Below, one piece after another: positions 1 to 8,155 of a stretch of 64,000 nucleotides of DNA. The notes under the pieces were generated by a model. It did not search any database and was not told the origin of the DNA. It saw only the letters and a list, made by a program, of their open reading frames with translations. Source of the DNA: Croceivirga sp009797885 (GTDB lineage Bacteria > Bacteroidota > Bacteroidia > Flavobacteriales > Flavobacteriaceae); assembly GCA_045866215.1 (NCBI GenBank), contig AP035880.1:4154001-4218000 (forward strand), read 5' to 3'. The first letter of the stretch is position 1. Each line of letters opens with the position of its first letter. Made by a program: the position numbers and the translations under genes.

Positions 1-537
1 AATAAGCTGTACGTCATAATGGATCATATCCCAGGTGACTTCCTTTCCTGCGGCATCCCAAGAGTTTTTCCAAACGGCATCATCACCGTCAAGACTAACA
101 TAATCCGCCCTGCCGGAAAGTGAACGGTCAAATTCCGTGGCCGTGACCTTTAGTGTTTCATTGGTGGCAAAGCGCTTTGTGGTTTCCTTGACCACCGCAA
201 AAGCCTCGGGTAGAATCCCATTTAATGTATCTTCCGAAACTTTGTAGGCCTCTTCATTTAGTTTGTCTATCTCGGAATAGATCTCCTCATTGCGATCGAT
301 ATCTGTTGAAGCTTCCACCTCTTTTTTCAAGGCTTCGATTTTTTCATCGATCGAAGCACATTTTTCCTTTATCTTGGATTTAAATTCATTGGTCTTTTGT
401 CGAAGTTCATCATGCGAAAGCTGCTCCATTTCGGATTCAAAAGACTTTATCTGCTTTACCAAAGGTTGTAGCGCCTTGACATCTTTTTCGGATTTATCAC
501 CTACAAAGACCTTTAGTATGGAATTTACAATGCTCAT
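1..537 (-). CDS. secA: Preprotein translocase ATPase SecA, N-terminal part (cut by window edge)
   Basis: This is the first 179 codons of SecA, the ATPase that drives unfolded preproteins through SecYEG; the rest lies off the left edge. Reading leftward from the ATG at 537, the protein begins MSIVNSILKVFVGDKSEKDV, followed by a charged helical segment containing LSHDELRQKT. This is the typical start of Bacteroidota SecA. A long acidic insertion (residues ~60-110) before AFAVVKETTKRF is also usual for SecA of this phylum. The nucleotide-binding motifs are not yet reached. The gene lies downstream of the DUF2795 gene on the same strand but is separated from it by a terminator, so it probably has its own promoter. 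Confidence 0.93.
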   Translation of the reverse strand, partial: MSIVNSILKVFVGDKSEKDVKALQPLVKQIKSFESEMEQLSHDELRQKTNEFKSKIKEKCASIDEKIEALKKEVEASTDIDRNEEIYSEIDKLNEEAYKVSEDTLNGILPEAFAVVKETTKRFATNETLKVTATEFDRSLSGRADYVSLDGDDAVWKNSWDAAGKEVTWDMIHYDVQLI

Positions 538-621
538 GGATATGGTTTCCTTTGTATTGTCAAAAGCCGTTCCAGAGTGAAAACGACCGATTACTTAACG
601 GTTAGACTGTCAAAATTACAC

Positions 622-646
622 AAAAAAAGCCTCAATGAAGAGGCTT
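622..646 (-). terminator. Rho-independent terminator after the DUF2795 gene
   Basis: Read on the minus strand this is a 7-bp stem (AAGCCTC with GAGGCTT) around a 6-nt loop, followed by seven T. It lies 28 bases past the stop of the DUF2795 gene and before secA, so it closes the upstream unit. Confidence 0.8.
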
Positions 647-673
647 GGGCTATAGTGTTTTTAGGTATTTTAT

Positions 674-898
674 TTAATATTCATCCTCATTCCAGAGGTA
701 GTCTTCCTCCGTGGGATAGTCTGGCCAAATCTCTTCAATGGATTCATAGATCTCTCCTCCTTCCTCTTCCATGGATTGCAAATTTTCCACAACTTCCAGT
801 GGTGCTCCGGTCCGGATAGCGTAATCTATCAATTCGTCTTTGGTGGCTGGCCATGGTGCGTCGCTCAAATAAGAGGCTAATTCTAATGTCCAGTACAT
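674..898 (-). CDS. DUF2795 domain protein
   Basis: A 74-residue acidic protein that matches the short DUF2795 proteins of flavobacteria. It opens MYWTLELASYL, continues with PWPATKDELIDYAIRTGAP and ends in a strongly acidic tail (YPTEEDYLWNEDEY). No molecular function is established for the family. There is no signal peptide or membrane segment, so it should be cytosolic. It sits between the cobalamin adenosyltransferase gene and secA with a terminator just behind it. The ATG at 898 is the only sensible start. Confidence 0.85.
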   Translation of the reverse strand: MYWTLELASYLSDAPWPATKDELIDYAIRTGAPLEVVENLQSMEEEGGEIYESIEEIWPDYPTEEDYLWNEDEY

Positions 899-1014
899 AG
901 CAATGGTTTGATTTTAAAATTTTTGCAAAAATAGTTTTTCAACTGAATCTTCCAAGTAAAAACTTGCTTATTTCAGATTTATTTTAAAATAGTTTAAAAG
1001 TAAGGGCAAAAAAA

Positions 1015-1572
1015 TCAGTCCAATTTCTCTGGAATCCATTTTACCTCCTTGGCTTTTAAATCGTTTGACAATTTTCGTGCCAAGACAAACAAATAATCGG
1101 AAAGGCGGTTTATATAGGAAAGTACCGTGTCTGGAAGGGGTTCTTCTTCGTGGAGGTAGGATATCATTCGCTCTGCCCGTCTACAAATTGTTCTGGCCAC
1201 ATGACAGTATGACACGGTTGTATGTCCTCCAGGGAGGATAAAATGGGTCATTGGGGGCAAAGCACGGTTCATGGCATCGATTTCTTGCTCCAAAAAAGTA
1301 CTGTCGGTCTCCTTCACCCTGGGAATTTTAAGTCGATTGTCCTTGGTAGGCTCGGTAGCCAATATGGCCCCTAGGGTAAACAGTTTTTCCTGTATTTGGG
1401 TCAAGGTGTTTTGGTAATGCGGATCGATTTCCTGGTCGCGCAACAAACCAATCCAGGAATTGAGCTCATCCAAAGTACCATAACTTTCAATCCGGATATG
1501 GTGTTTTGGTACCCGCTTGCCCGTGAACAATGCCGTAGTTCCCTTATCGCCGGTTTTGGTGTAGATTTTCAT
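1015..1572 (-). CDS. Cob(I)yrinic acid a,c-diamide adenosyltransferase, PduO type
   Basis: A 185-residue ATP:cob(I)alamin adenosyltransferase of the PduO family, which transfers the adenosyl group of ATP to cob(I)alamin to make adenosylcobalamin. The N-terminal ATP-binding motif YTKTGDKGTTALFTG (residues 4-18) and the later helix FILPGGH...CHVARTICRRAERMI are family hallmarks, and the length is usual. It overlaps the preceding 44-codon ORF by ATGA, so the two are probably translationally coupled. Adenosylcobalamin is also the cofactor expected for the CarH-like regulator at 32.2-33.1 kb; that link is inferred, not a shared operon. Confidence 0.93.
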   Translation of the reverse strand: MKIYTKTGDKGTTALFTGKRVPKHHIRIESYGTLDELNSWIGLLRDQEIDPHYQNTLTQIQEKLFTLGAILATEPTKDNRLKIPRVKETDSTFLEQEIDAMNRALPPMTHFILPGGHTTVSYCHVARTICRRAERMISYLHEEEPLPDTVLSYINRLSDYLFVLARKLSNDLKAKEVKWIPEKLD

Positions 1573-1703
1573 TTTTCGTGCCTTCTTTTTCCTTCCATAA
1601 ACTTTCTGGACTTCCGTTTCCTGGTATTCCTTTTGTTGTAGAACAAAACCACGAAATAGACCAGGGCCAGCCCTCCTAGGATGATATAGATGGTGTTATC
1701 CAT
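1569..1703 (-). CDS. Small single-span membrane protein (44 aa)
   Basis: A short ORF, MDNTIYIILGGLALVYFVV followed by a very basic tail (KRNTRKRKSRKF...KRRHEK). It has one N-terminal membrane helix (residues ~4-22) and then a cytosolic tail rich in Lys and Arg. Its TGA stop overlaps the ATG of the cobalamin adenosyltransferase gene (ATGA), which argues that it is translated. No function is known to me. It could be a small membrane anchor or just a leader that couples translation. Calling it real rests on the overlap and the clean membrane-plus-basic layout. Confidence 0.6.
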   Translation of the reverse strand: MDNTIYIILGGLALVYFVVLFYNKRNTRKRKSRKFMEGKRRHEK

Positions 1704-1733
1704 GATTTTTGAATATTTCCTAAAATTACTTCT

Positions 1734-2240
1734 TTACAAACGAATGGTAAAATGCTCTTTTACCTGTTCCTTTCGAAAAAATAGAAACCCCACCGAATAA
1801 CAATCGATGCTGACCGTAATCTGGGAATGGGCAATGGCCTTTTTCCATTCCAATTGGTTTTTTGGTAGGGCATTCACCAGAACCATACTGTCATTATGTA
1901 GCCCTTTTTGTTGCATTATACGAATCAATGTTTGGTAATTAAAGTGCTTGAAGACCATAATATCGAAGGGGGGATTTTTATAATTTAGGTTTGGGAATGT
2001 CTGTTTCAGTTGACTTTCCAGGGTATTATCATCCACCACATGAATGTTTTTACTTCCAAAAAACGGAATACTCTTAAAAAGGATAGCCTCCATCCTGTTT
2101 TTGGATAGCCTGGGTTTCTTATAGAGGCATTGCGTTATGTAGCGGAATACAAAGGGCGACTGGATACCGTGTTGATTGGTGGATTTGAGCAAAAAACCCA
2201 GGTAGGTAAAAATGGTTGAAAATCGTTGTGCACTCCTCAT
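1734..2240 (-). CDS. Methyltransferase-like protein lacking the SAM-binding core
   Basis: A 168-residue protein whose two ends resemble the Bacteroidota class I SAM-dependent O-methyltransferase family. The N-terminus has YLGFLLKSTNQHGIQSPFVF, where relatives have HGVHSPFVF. The C-terminus has VSIDCYSVGFLFFRKEQVKE, like the family's closing LGLVFFRPEQAKEHF. From memory the family runs about 220-240 residues; here the segment that should carry the glycine-rich SAM loop (LELGTSLG-type) is missing or unrecognisable. It may be a shortened, non-catalytic relative rather than an active enzyme. It lies 18 nt after the ABC-F gene on the same strand and is probably co-transcribed with it. Confidence 0.65.
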   Translation of the reverse strand: MRSAQRFSTIFTYLGFLLKSTNQHGIQSPFVFRYITQCLYKKPRLSKNRMEAILFKSIPFFGSKNIHVVDDNTLESQLKQTFPNLNYKNPPFDIMVFKHFNYQTLIRIMQQKGLHNDSMVLVNALPKNQLEWKKAIAHSQITVSIDCYSVGFLFFRKEQVKEHFTIRL

Positions 2241-2258
2241 AAGGCGATAAAACCAGGG

Positions 2259-4130
2259 CTATCCCCCATTAATGGAAGATAATTCAAACCATCGTTCCGT
2301 TTTCTGCTCCAATTCATCATCCAGTTTTCCCAGTTGAATGGAGAGGTCATTGATTTCTTCCCCGGATAGACTGTTTTCGGCAAACTTGTTTTGAAGGTTG
2401 ACTTTTTGTTCCTCCAATTGTTGGATCTGTTTTTCCAGTTGCTTCAGTTCCTTTTGTTCCAGATAGGACAGTTTTGGGGAATCGTCCTTCTCTTTCCATT
2501 GATTTTTTTCTGACTTTGTATCGGATTTCAACTCCCGTTCTTCCTGCAATCGACTTGCTTCGTATACCCTGTAGTCCGTATAGTTTCCGGGAAAATTCTC
2601 AATGATCCCATCCCCCTTGAAAACAAATAGATGGTCCACGATTTTATCCATGAAGTATCGGTCGTGCGATACCACCAGCAAGCATCCCGGAAAGTCCAAT
2701 AGAAAGCTCTCCAGTACATTCAACGTTACAATGTCCAGGTCGTTGGTTGGTTCATCCAATAGTAAAAAATTTGGGTTTTGGATAAGTACCGTGCATAGAT
2801 AAAGACGTTTGCGTTCGCCACCACTTAGTTTTTCAACAAAATCGTACTGCTTTTTTCGGTCAAAAAGAAAGCGCTCCAACAGTTGTTGGGCAGAGATTTG
2901 CCTTCCCTTTTTTAGGGGGATATAGTCCCCAAATTCCCGTATTACCTCAATGACCTTTTGTCCTTCCTTAACCGCAATTCCTTTTTGGGTATAGTAGCCA
3001 AACTTGATGGTATCGCCCACTACGATCTTTCCACCGTCCAAAGCGGTGTGGCCCGTTAGGAGATTTAGGAAGGTAGACTTGCCGGTTCCATTTTTACCAA
3101 TGATCCCAACGCGTTCCCCCCTGGTAAAACTGTAATCGAACTTGTTTAGAATGGTTAGGCCACCATAGGATTTTTGAACGTTGTGCAATTCCACAATTTT
3201 ACTGCCCAGACGTTCCATATTGAGTTCCAATTGTACTTGGTGCTCTTTTCTACGTTGGTGGGCCAGGGACTTTATCTTATGGAAATCGTCTATTCTGGAC
3301 TTGGATTTTGTTGTACGGGCCTTGGGTTGCCTTCGCATCCAATCCAACTCTTTTTTGTACAGGATTTTGTTTTTATGTGCTTCTACCGATTCCCTTTCCA
3401 TCCGAGCTTCCCTTTTTTCCAGGTAATAGCTATAATTCCCTTTGTAGGAGTACATCGTATTATTGTCCAGTTCCAATATTTCATTACAGATCCGTTCCAA
3501 AAAATAACGATCATGGGTCACCATAAAAAGTGTGATGTTTTCCTTCTTGAAATAGTCCTCGAGCCATTCTATCATTTCCAGATCCAAATGGTTGGTAGGC
3601 TCATCCAATAGTAAAAGGTCAGGTTTGTTGATAAGGGCATTGGCAAGGGCCAAGCGCTTTTTCTGGCCTCCGGAAAGGGCACCTACTTTTTGGTGCAATT
3701 GGGAAAGGTTGAGTTTAAAAAGAATCTGTTTGTACTGTGTCTCAAAATCCCAAGCGTCAAACCTGTCCATAGCTTCAAAGGCTTTTTGATAAGCTTCCTG
3801 ATCTTCAGGGTTTTGAAGGGCTTTTTCATATTGCGCCATCACTTGTAGGACTTCACTTTCCGAAACAAAAATAGTTTCTTCAACGGTCAAGTTTGGGTTT
3901 AAATTTGGTTCTTGCGGAAGAAAGGAAATTCGAATATCCTTTCTTTTGATGACCTGCCCGGATTCTGGTTGGTCCAAACCGGCCATAATGTTAAGAATGG
4001 AGGTTTTACCACTTCCGTTTTTTGCGATCAACGCGATTTTTTGATCCTTATTAATACCAAAAGAGATATCCGAGAACAAGGTCAGCTCGCCATATGATTT
4101 GGAAATGGACTCAACCGTAAGGTAGTTCAT
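2259..4130 (-). CDS. ABC-F family ATPase (Uup/EttA-like)
   Basis: A 623-residue protein with two ABC ATPase domains in one chain and no membrane segment, as in ABC-F ribosome-associated ATPases. Domain 1 has Walker A AKNGSGKT, signature LSGGQKKRL and Walker B LLLLDEPTNHLDL. Domain 2 has GKNGTGKST, LSGGERKRL and FLLLDEPTNDLDI. The linker between them is basic and helical (KARTTKSKSR), as in the ABC-F translation-factor interdomain linker. The last ~90 residues form a charged coiled coil, which favours the Uup subgroup over EttA. Family role: it acts on ribosomes or nucleic acid, not transport. The substrate state cannot be read from sequence. Confidence 0.92.
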   Translation of the reverse strand: MNYLTVESISKSYGELTLFSDISFGINKDQKIALIAKNGSGKTSILNIMAGLDQPESGQVIKRKDIRISFLPQEPNLNPNLTVEETIFVSESEVLQVMAQYEKALQNPEDQEAYQKAFEAMDRFDAWDFETQYKQILFKLNLSQLHQKVGALSGGQKKRLALANALINKPDLLLLDEPTNHLDLEMIEWLEDYFKKENITLFMVTHDRYFLERICNEILELDNNTMYSYKGNYSYYLEKREARMERESVEAHKNKILYKKELDWMRRQPKARTTKSKSRIDDFHKIKSLAHQRRKEHQVQLELNMERLGSKIVELHNVQKSYGGLTILNKFDYSFTRGERVGIIGKNGTGKSTFLNLLTGHTALDGGKIVVGDTIKFGYYTQKGIAVKEGQKVIEVIREFGDYIPLKKGRQISAQQLLERFLFDRKKQYDFVEKLSGGERKRLYLCTVLIQNPNFLLLDEPTNDLDIVTLNVLESFLLDFPGCLLVVSHDRYFMDKIVDHLFVFKGDGIIENFPGNYTDYRVYEASRLQEERELKSDTKSEKNQWKEKDDSPKLSYLEQKELKQLEKQIQQLEEQKVNLQNKFAENSLSGEEINDLSIQLGKLDDELEQKTERWFELSSINGG

Positions 4131-4143
4131 TATAGTCTGTACT

Positions 4144-5307
4144 CTAATTTCTTTTCAGTAAAAATACATATCGCACCACCAAAATAAGCATCAATGGAAT
4201 AATCAGGGGCGAAAAGCTTTGCACGCCAAACACCCAGAGAAGTACAAGTAATCCCATACAGCCCAGAGCAATTTTTAGATAGTTGGAAAGCCATGAAAGC
4301 TTTCTGTTGAACAACAGTAAAAATGCAACTACGGCATTGGGGGGAAGCAACCAAAGGAAATTAAAATTGTTTTTGGTAACTACATGGTCCGTAACCAACC
4401 ATAAAAGTAAAATAGCACTACCGGCCAGACCGGAAAGAAGGAATATCAAAAAATCCAGCCATTTATGCCTGGTCCCATGTTTAACATCCAAATAGGTAAT
4501 TACCAGGACAAAACCAAGAAGGGCAATGAACCAAAAAAAGGGAGAGGTCATAAAAGTCCCCTGGTCGGTTGTTTCGGGATATTCCAATACACTACGCTCC
4601 CTTTTTAAGAGGGGTTTCCCGTTCCGTGTGGTATTCCGCAACTGATACATGGCATAATATGGGGAAAACATATGGCCCTCCACCGTAGCCGTCTTATCGG
4701 TGACATTGCCAAAGGCCAGTTCAATACCGAAAGCACCCCAGGAATTGGTGGGTATAAATTCACGTACCAATTGCCTGTAAGAGCGTTTACTATCTAAATG
4801 ATCACCACTAAACGTGATGGTACTGTCCACTTCATCCTTTAATATCATTCCAGTGATATTGGAGCAATTATTGAACAAGGGATCGTAGCGATAGTCCCGA
4901 TTTTCCGGACGATAGTTTTCCTCAAAAAACTGGAACAACCCATTGACTTCTTCTGGCGTTAAGTCCAGAAGTTGTTCCCTTACCCAACGTTTTTCGTATT
5001 CATATTCGAAAAGAAATCGGTCGAACCTACTACGGCTCAAGGAATAGATGAGTTTTCCCTTGGCAAAATTGAGATAGAAGTTGGGCTTGTCAAAATCAAA
5101 GGTTCCATAATTGTACACAATATCCAGGCCCAAAACGGAGTCCTGTACCCTAAAGGCCGTATGTCCAAAGGCGGTGTACAATTGATTTCCGGCACCGCAG
5201 GTGAGCACGCTTATTTGGGCATTTTCGGATAATTGCGGAAGGTTCTGTGCCGAATGCCCCCATGTTAAAAGGAGAAAGGGCAGCAGAAACAGTTGTTTGA
5301 TTCTCAT
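4144..5307 (-). CDS. DUF4105 (Lnb-type N-terminal) membrane protein
   Basis: The protein begins MRIKQLFLLPFLLLTWGHSAQ, a signal peptide. A DUF4105 domain follows, with ISVLTCGAGNQLYTAFGHTAFRV near the start and FNNCSNITGMIL (Asn-Asn-Cys) further on. About four to five membrane helices fill the last ~130 residues. The conserved Cys and His in the exported domain recall papain-like cysteine hydrolases, but no substrate is established. An upstream TTG would add three residues; I prefer the ATG at 5307, which starts a clean signal peptide. It is divergent from pssA and 13 nt downstream of the ABC-F start region on the opposite end of that run. Confidence 0.87.
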   Translation of the reverse strand: MRIKQLFLLPFLLLTWGHSAQNLPQLSENAQISVLTCGAGNQLYTAFGHTAFRVQDSVLGLDIVYNYGTFDFDKPNFYLNFAKGKLIYSLSRSRFDRFLFEYEYEKRWVREQLLDLTPEEVNGLFQFFEENYRPENRDYRYDPLFNNCSNITGMILKDEVDSTITFSGDHLDSKRSYRQLVREFIPTNSWGAFGIELAFGNVTDKTATVEGHMFSPYYAMYQLRNTTRNGKPLLKRERSVLEYPETTDQGTFMTSPFFWFIALLGFVLVITYLDVKHGTRHKWLDFLIFLLSGLAGSAILLLWLVTDHVVTKNNFNFLWLLPPNAVVAFLLLFNRKLSWLSNYLKIALGCMGLLVLLWVFGVQSFSPLIIPLMLILVVRYVFLLKRN

Positions 5308-5399
5308 GGATAGCAAATATCAACATATTTGTCATTTGGCAGTCAACTGAAAAAAAATAAAGCCTAATTTTTAGTTTATTTTTACAAAAATCAAATCCA

Positions 5400-6122
5400 A
5401 TGAAAACCCATATTCCCAATTTCATTACGTTGCTAAATCTTTTTTGTGGTTGTATTGCCGTGGTATTTGCGGTGATGAACCGGTTGGAGTTGGCGGCAAT
5501 TTTTGTTTTTCTGGGGATATTTTTTGATTTTTTGGATGGTTTTGCCGCACGCATGCTTCGGGTGAGCAGTGACATTGGAATACAACTGGACTCCCTGGCA
5601 GATATGGTGACCAGTGGGGTCGTACCCGGAATTGTTATGTTTCAATTGTTGAACATGGCCCAAAAGGAGGGTTGGAATTTGGACCTTTTTGGAATGCATA
5701 CGGATGTTGGTCTACTACCCTTGTTCGGCTTTATCATTACGTTGGCCTCTGCCTACAGGCTTGCCAGGTTCAATGTGGATGAAAATCAGGTCATGTCATT
5801 TAGGGGGCTGCCCACACCGGCAAACGCACTTCTTATTTTGTCCATGCCATTGATTCTGTTGTACCAAAACAATGATGTTTTGAACAGCATTATCCTAAAT
5901 CAGTGGTTTTTAATTGGATTGACCATCCTGAGTGCCTTTCTGTTGAATTCTGGGATCGAACTTTTTGCCTTGAAGTTCAATGGACTTGGATTTAAGGAAA
6001 ATGGAGTGAAGTATTTATTTTTGATTGGAAGTTTGGTGCTGTTGTTGACACTAAAGTTTTTGGCAATTCCGATCGTGATCCTTTTTTACATCCTCAGTTC
6101 CTTGGTGCTAAAAAAAATGTAG
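5400..6122 (+). CDS. pssA: CDP-diacylglycerol--serine O-phosphatidyltransferase
   Basis: A 240-residue integral membrane enzyme of the CDP-alcohol phosphatidyltransferase family. The full catalytic motif DG(x2)AR(x8)G(x3)D(x3)D is present (DGFAARMLRV then GIQLDSLAD, residues ~44-66). The opening HIPNFITLLNLFCGCIAVV is typical of PssA. It joins CDP-diacylglycerol and L-serine to make phosphatidylserine, the precursor of phosphatidylethanolamine, at the inner membrane. There are about seven to eight membrane helices. It stands alone on the plus strand between two minus-strand units. Confidence 0.93.
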   Translation: MKTHIPNFITLLNLFCGCIAVVFAVMNRLELAAIFVFLGIFFDFLDGFAARMLRVSSDIGIQLDSLADMVTSGVVPGIVMFQLLNMAQKEGWNLDLFGMHTDVGLLPLFGFIITLASAYRLARFNVDENQVMSFRGLPTPANALLILSMPLILLYQNNDVLNSIILNQWFLIGLTILSAFLLNSGIELFALKFNGLGFKENGVKYLFLIGSLVLLLTLKFLAIPIVILFYILSSLVLKKM

Positions 6123-6174
6123 CAATACAAGCGTCTGAATCCAATTGGGAACCTTGACTTTGGTAGGGAAGTCA

Positions 6175-6915
6175 TTAAAACTCCAACTTCTTTTTTCGAA
6201 GTTCAAAGTTTTGTCCCAAATATACTTTTCGGACCATTTCATCCTGCGCTAAATCCTCGGGGACCCCTGCTTTAAGAATACCGCCTTCAAACATGAGATA
6301 AGATCTTTCGGTAATGGCCAAGGTCTCTTGTACGTTGTGGTCCGTGATCAGGATACCAATGTTTTTGTTCTTTAGTTGTGCCACAATACGCTGAATGTCC
6401 TCCACGGCGATGGGGTCAACGCCGGCAAAGGGTTCGTCCAATAGAATAAATTTTGGATCAGTGGCCAAAGCACGGGCAATCTCAGTTCTTCGCCTTTCAC
6501 CTCCAGACAATAGATCTCCACGGTTTTTACGGATATGCCCCAATCCAAATTCGTCAATAAGGCTTTCCATTTTCATGTGCTGCTCTTTTTTGGAGAGGGT
6601 AGTGGTCTGTAGTACGCTCAAAATATTATCCTCAATACTCAGTTTTCTGAAAACCGAAGCTTCCTGGGCCAAATAACCAATACCGTTCTGTGCCCGTTTG
6701 TACATGGGAAACTCCGTAATTTCCATGTCGTTCAGGTATATCTTTCCCCCATTGGGTTTAATGAGCCCTACGATCATGTAGAAAGAGGTGGTCTTACCTG
6801 CTCCATTGGGTCCCAGGAGGCCTACAATTTCCCCTTGACGGACTTCCAGGGAAATACCCTTGACCACCCTTCGGCCCCGATAGGCCTTCATAATGTTTTC
6901 TGCACGTAAGATCAT
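6175..6915 (-). CDS. lptB: LPS export ABC transporter ATP-binding protein LptB
   Basis: A 246-residue ABC ATPase with Walker A GPNGAGKTT, the LptB-type signature LSGGERRRTEIARAL and Walker B FILLDEPFAGVDP. In known systems it powers the LptFGC complex that pulls lipopolysaccharide from the inner membrane towards the outer membrane. FAGVDPIAVEDIQ and the switch histidine in ITDHNVQETL are characteristic of LptB. It is the last gene of a minus-strand run kdsD-tatC-carboxymuconolactone decarboxylase-lptB, so LPS sugar synthesis (kdsD) and LPS export sit in one cluster. LptF, LptG and LptC are not in the window. Confidence 0.95.
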   Translation of the reverse strand: MILRAENIMKAYRGRRVVKGISLEVRQGEIVGLLGPNGAGKTTSFYMIVGLIKPNGGKIYLNDMEITEFPMYKRAQNGIGYLAQEASVFRKLSIEDNILSVLQTTTLSKKEQHMKMESLIDEFGLGHIRKNRGDLLSGGERRRTEIARALATDPKFILLDEPFAGVDPIAVEDIQRIVAQLKNKNIGILITDHNVQETLAITERSYLMFEGGILKAGVPEDLAQDEMVRKVYLGQNFELRKKKLEF

Positions 6916-6972
6916 ATCTAAATGTCAAAGCTAGTTAAATGGGGAAACCAAATATCCCCTATTGTGATTTCA

Positions 6973-7326
6973 TTAACCTTCATCGTGGGATTCCAGTGCT
7001 TCCCAATATTCATAGGCCCTGCGGAGGTGGGGAATTACAATTGTCCCTCCAATTAACGTGGCAATGCCCAAAGTTTCCATGACCTCTTCCTTGGAAGCAC
7101 CTTCCTTTTTGGAACTTTCCAAATGGTACTTTACACAATCGTCACAACGCATCACCGCGGATGCCACCAATCCCAATAACTCTTTGGTTTTTACATCCAG
7201 GGCACCGGGCATAAAGGCGTTGGTGTCCAAATTAAAAATACGCTTAATGAGCTTGTTGTTTTCTGCCAACAATTTATCGTTCATTTTGCCACGGTAGGCA
7301 TTGAATTCTTCTACTTGATCAGGCAT
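6973..7326 (-). CDS. Carboxymuconolactone decarboxylase family protein (AhpD-like)
   Basis: A 117-residue protein of the carboxymuconolactone decarboxylase/AhpD fold. It has the CxxC-x3-H active-site motif (RCDDCVKYHLE, residues ~60-70) that gives AhpD-like proteins thiol peroxidase or disulfide-reductase chemistry. The short length and the single domain fit small stand-alone members. The real substrate is unknown. The start overlaps the 3' end of tatC by 8 nt, so the two are co-transcribed. The tail helix (IPHLRRAYEYWEAL) is typical of flavobacterial versions. Confidence 0.88.
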   Translation of the reverse strand: MPDQVEEFNAYRGKMNDKLLAENNKLIKRIFNLDTNAFMPGALDVKTKELLGLVASAVMRCDDCVKYHLESSKKEGASKEEVMETLGIATLIGGTIVIPHLRRAYEYWEALESHDEG

Positions 7327-8155
7327 TTTTTCGTTCTTTTTCCTTCTTCAATTCTTTCTTTAATACCACTTTGGATATGTAAATGCTTACTTGGTACAGT
7401 ATAAGTACTGGAATGGCCACAACGATTTGGCTGGTCACATCCGGAGGGGTGATTATGGCGGAAAGGATCAAAACAATGACCAAGGCGATCTTTCGATACT
7501 TTTTAAGGATTTCCGGGGTCACCAACCCAACCTTTGTTAGAAAATAAATGACGATCGGCAACTCGAACATGATACCACAGGCAATGACGGCTGCCCTAAC
7601 CGTACCGATATAGGATGCCAGGTCAATCTCGTTGGTCACTTCCTTACTCACTTGATAGGTACCCAAAAAGTTAATGGACAATGGGGCCACCACATAATAA
7701 CCGAACAATACCCCAATAAAGAAAAGTAAGGAAGCTACTAGAATGAAACCACGCGAATGTTTTCGTTCCTTTTCGTAAAGTCCAGGGCTAATAAACCGCC
7801 ACAATTCCCATAAAATATAGGGGAACCCAATAATTACACCGGCCCAGATCGAGGTCCAGATATGTGCGGAAAACTGCCCTGCCATTAATCGGCTTTGAAT
7901 GGTAAAAGGCAAACTGTCCCCACAGAATTCAGAATCTACCCCAAAAAAAGTAGCTACGGCACAGAAGAACCGGTAGGTTGGGAAATCCAGGTTTTTTGGA
8001 CCGAATATAATGGTGTCAAAGATAAAACCCCGCATCACAAAGGCCACACAGCCTATGAGTACAATGGCCAAAGTGGAACGGATCAAATGCCATCGCAATT
8101 CTTCAAGATGGTCCAAAAAGGACATTTCATTGTGGTCTTTAGCAATTTTTGTCAT
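7319..8155 (-). CDS. tatC: Sec-independent protein translocase subunit TatC
   Basis: A 278-residue polytopic membrane protein. The N-terminus carries MSFLDHLEELRWHLIRS, the twin-arginine signal recognition region of TatC. About six membrane helices follow and include the family features LWRFISPGLYEKER and FGYYVVAPLSINFLG. TatC binds twin-arginine signal peptides and recruits TatA for export of folded proteins. It overlaps kdsD by one base upstream and the CMD gene by eight bases downstream, a tight operon. The basic C-terminal tail (KKELKKEKERKNA) is cytosolic. No tatA/B lies in the window. Confidence 0.95.
   Translation of the reverse strand: MTKIAKDHNEMSFLDHLEELRWHLIRSTLAIVLIGCVAFVMRGFIFDTIIFGPKNLDFPTYRFFCAVATFFGVDSEFCGDSLPFTIQSRLMAGQFSAHIWTSIWAGVIIGFPYILWELWRFISPGLYEKERKHSRGFILVASLLFFIGVLFGYYVVAPLSINFLGTYQVSKEVTNEIDLASYIGTVRAAVIACGIMFELPIVIYFLTKVGLVTPEILKKYRKIALVIVLILSAIITPPDVTSQIVVAIPVLILYQVSIYISKVVLKKELKKEKERKNA

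Noticed and set aside
290..580. Plus-strand ORF of 96 codons at the left edge
   Set aside because: It is antisense to the clear SecA N-terminus on the minus strand and has no recognisable protein features.
3174..3611. Plus-strand ORF of 145 codons within the ABC-F gene
   Set aside because: It runs antisense to the highly conserved linker and first ATPase domain; shadow reading.
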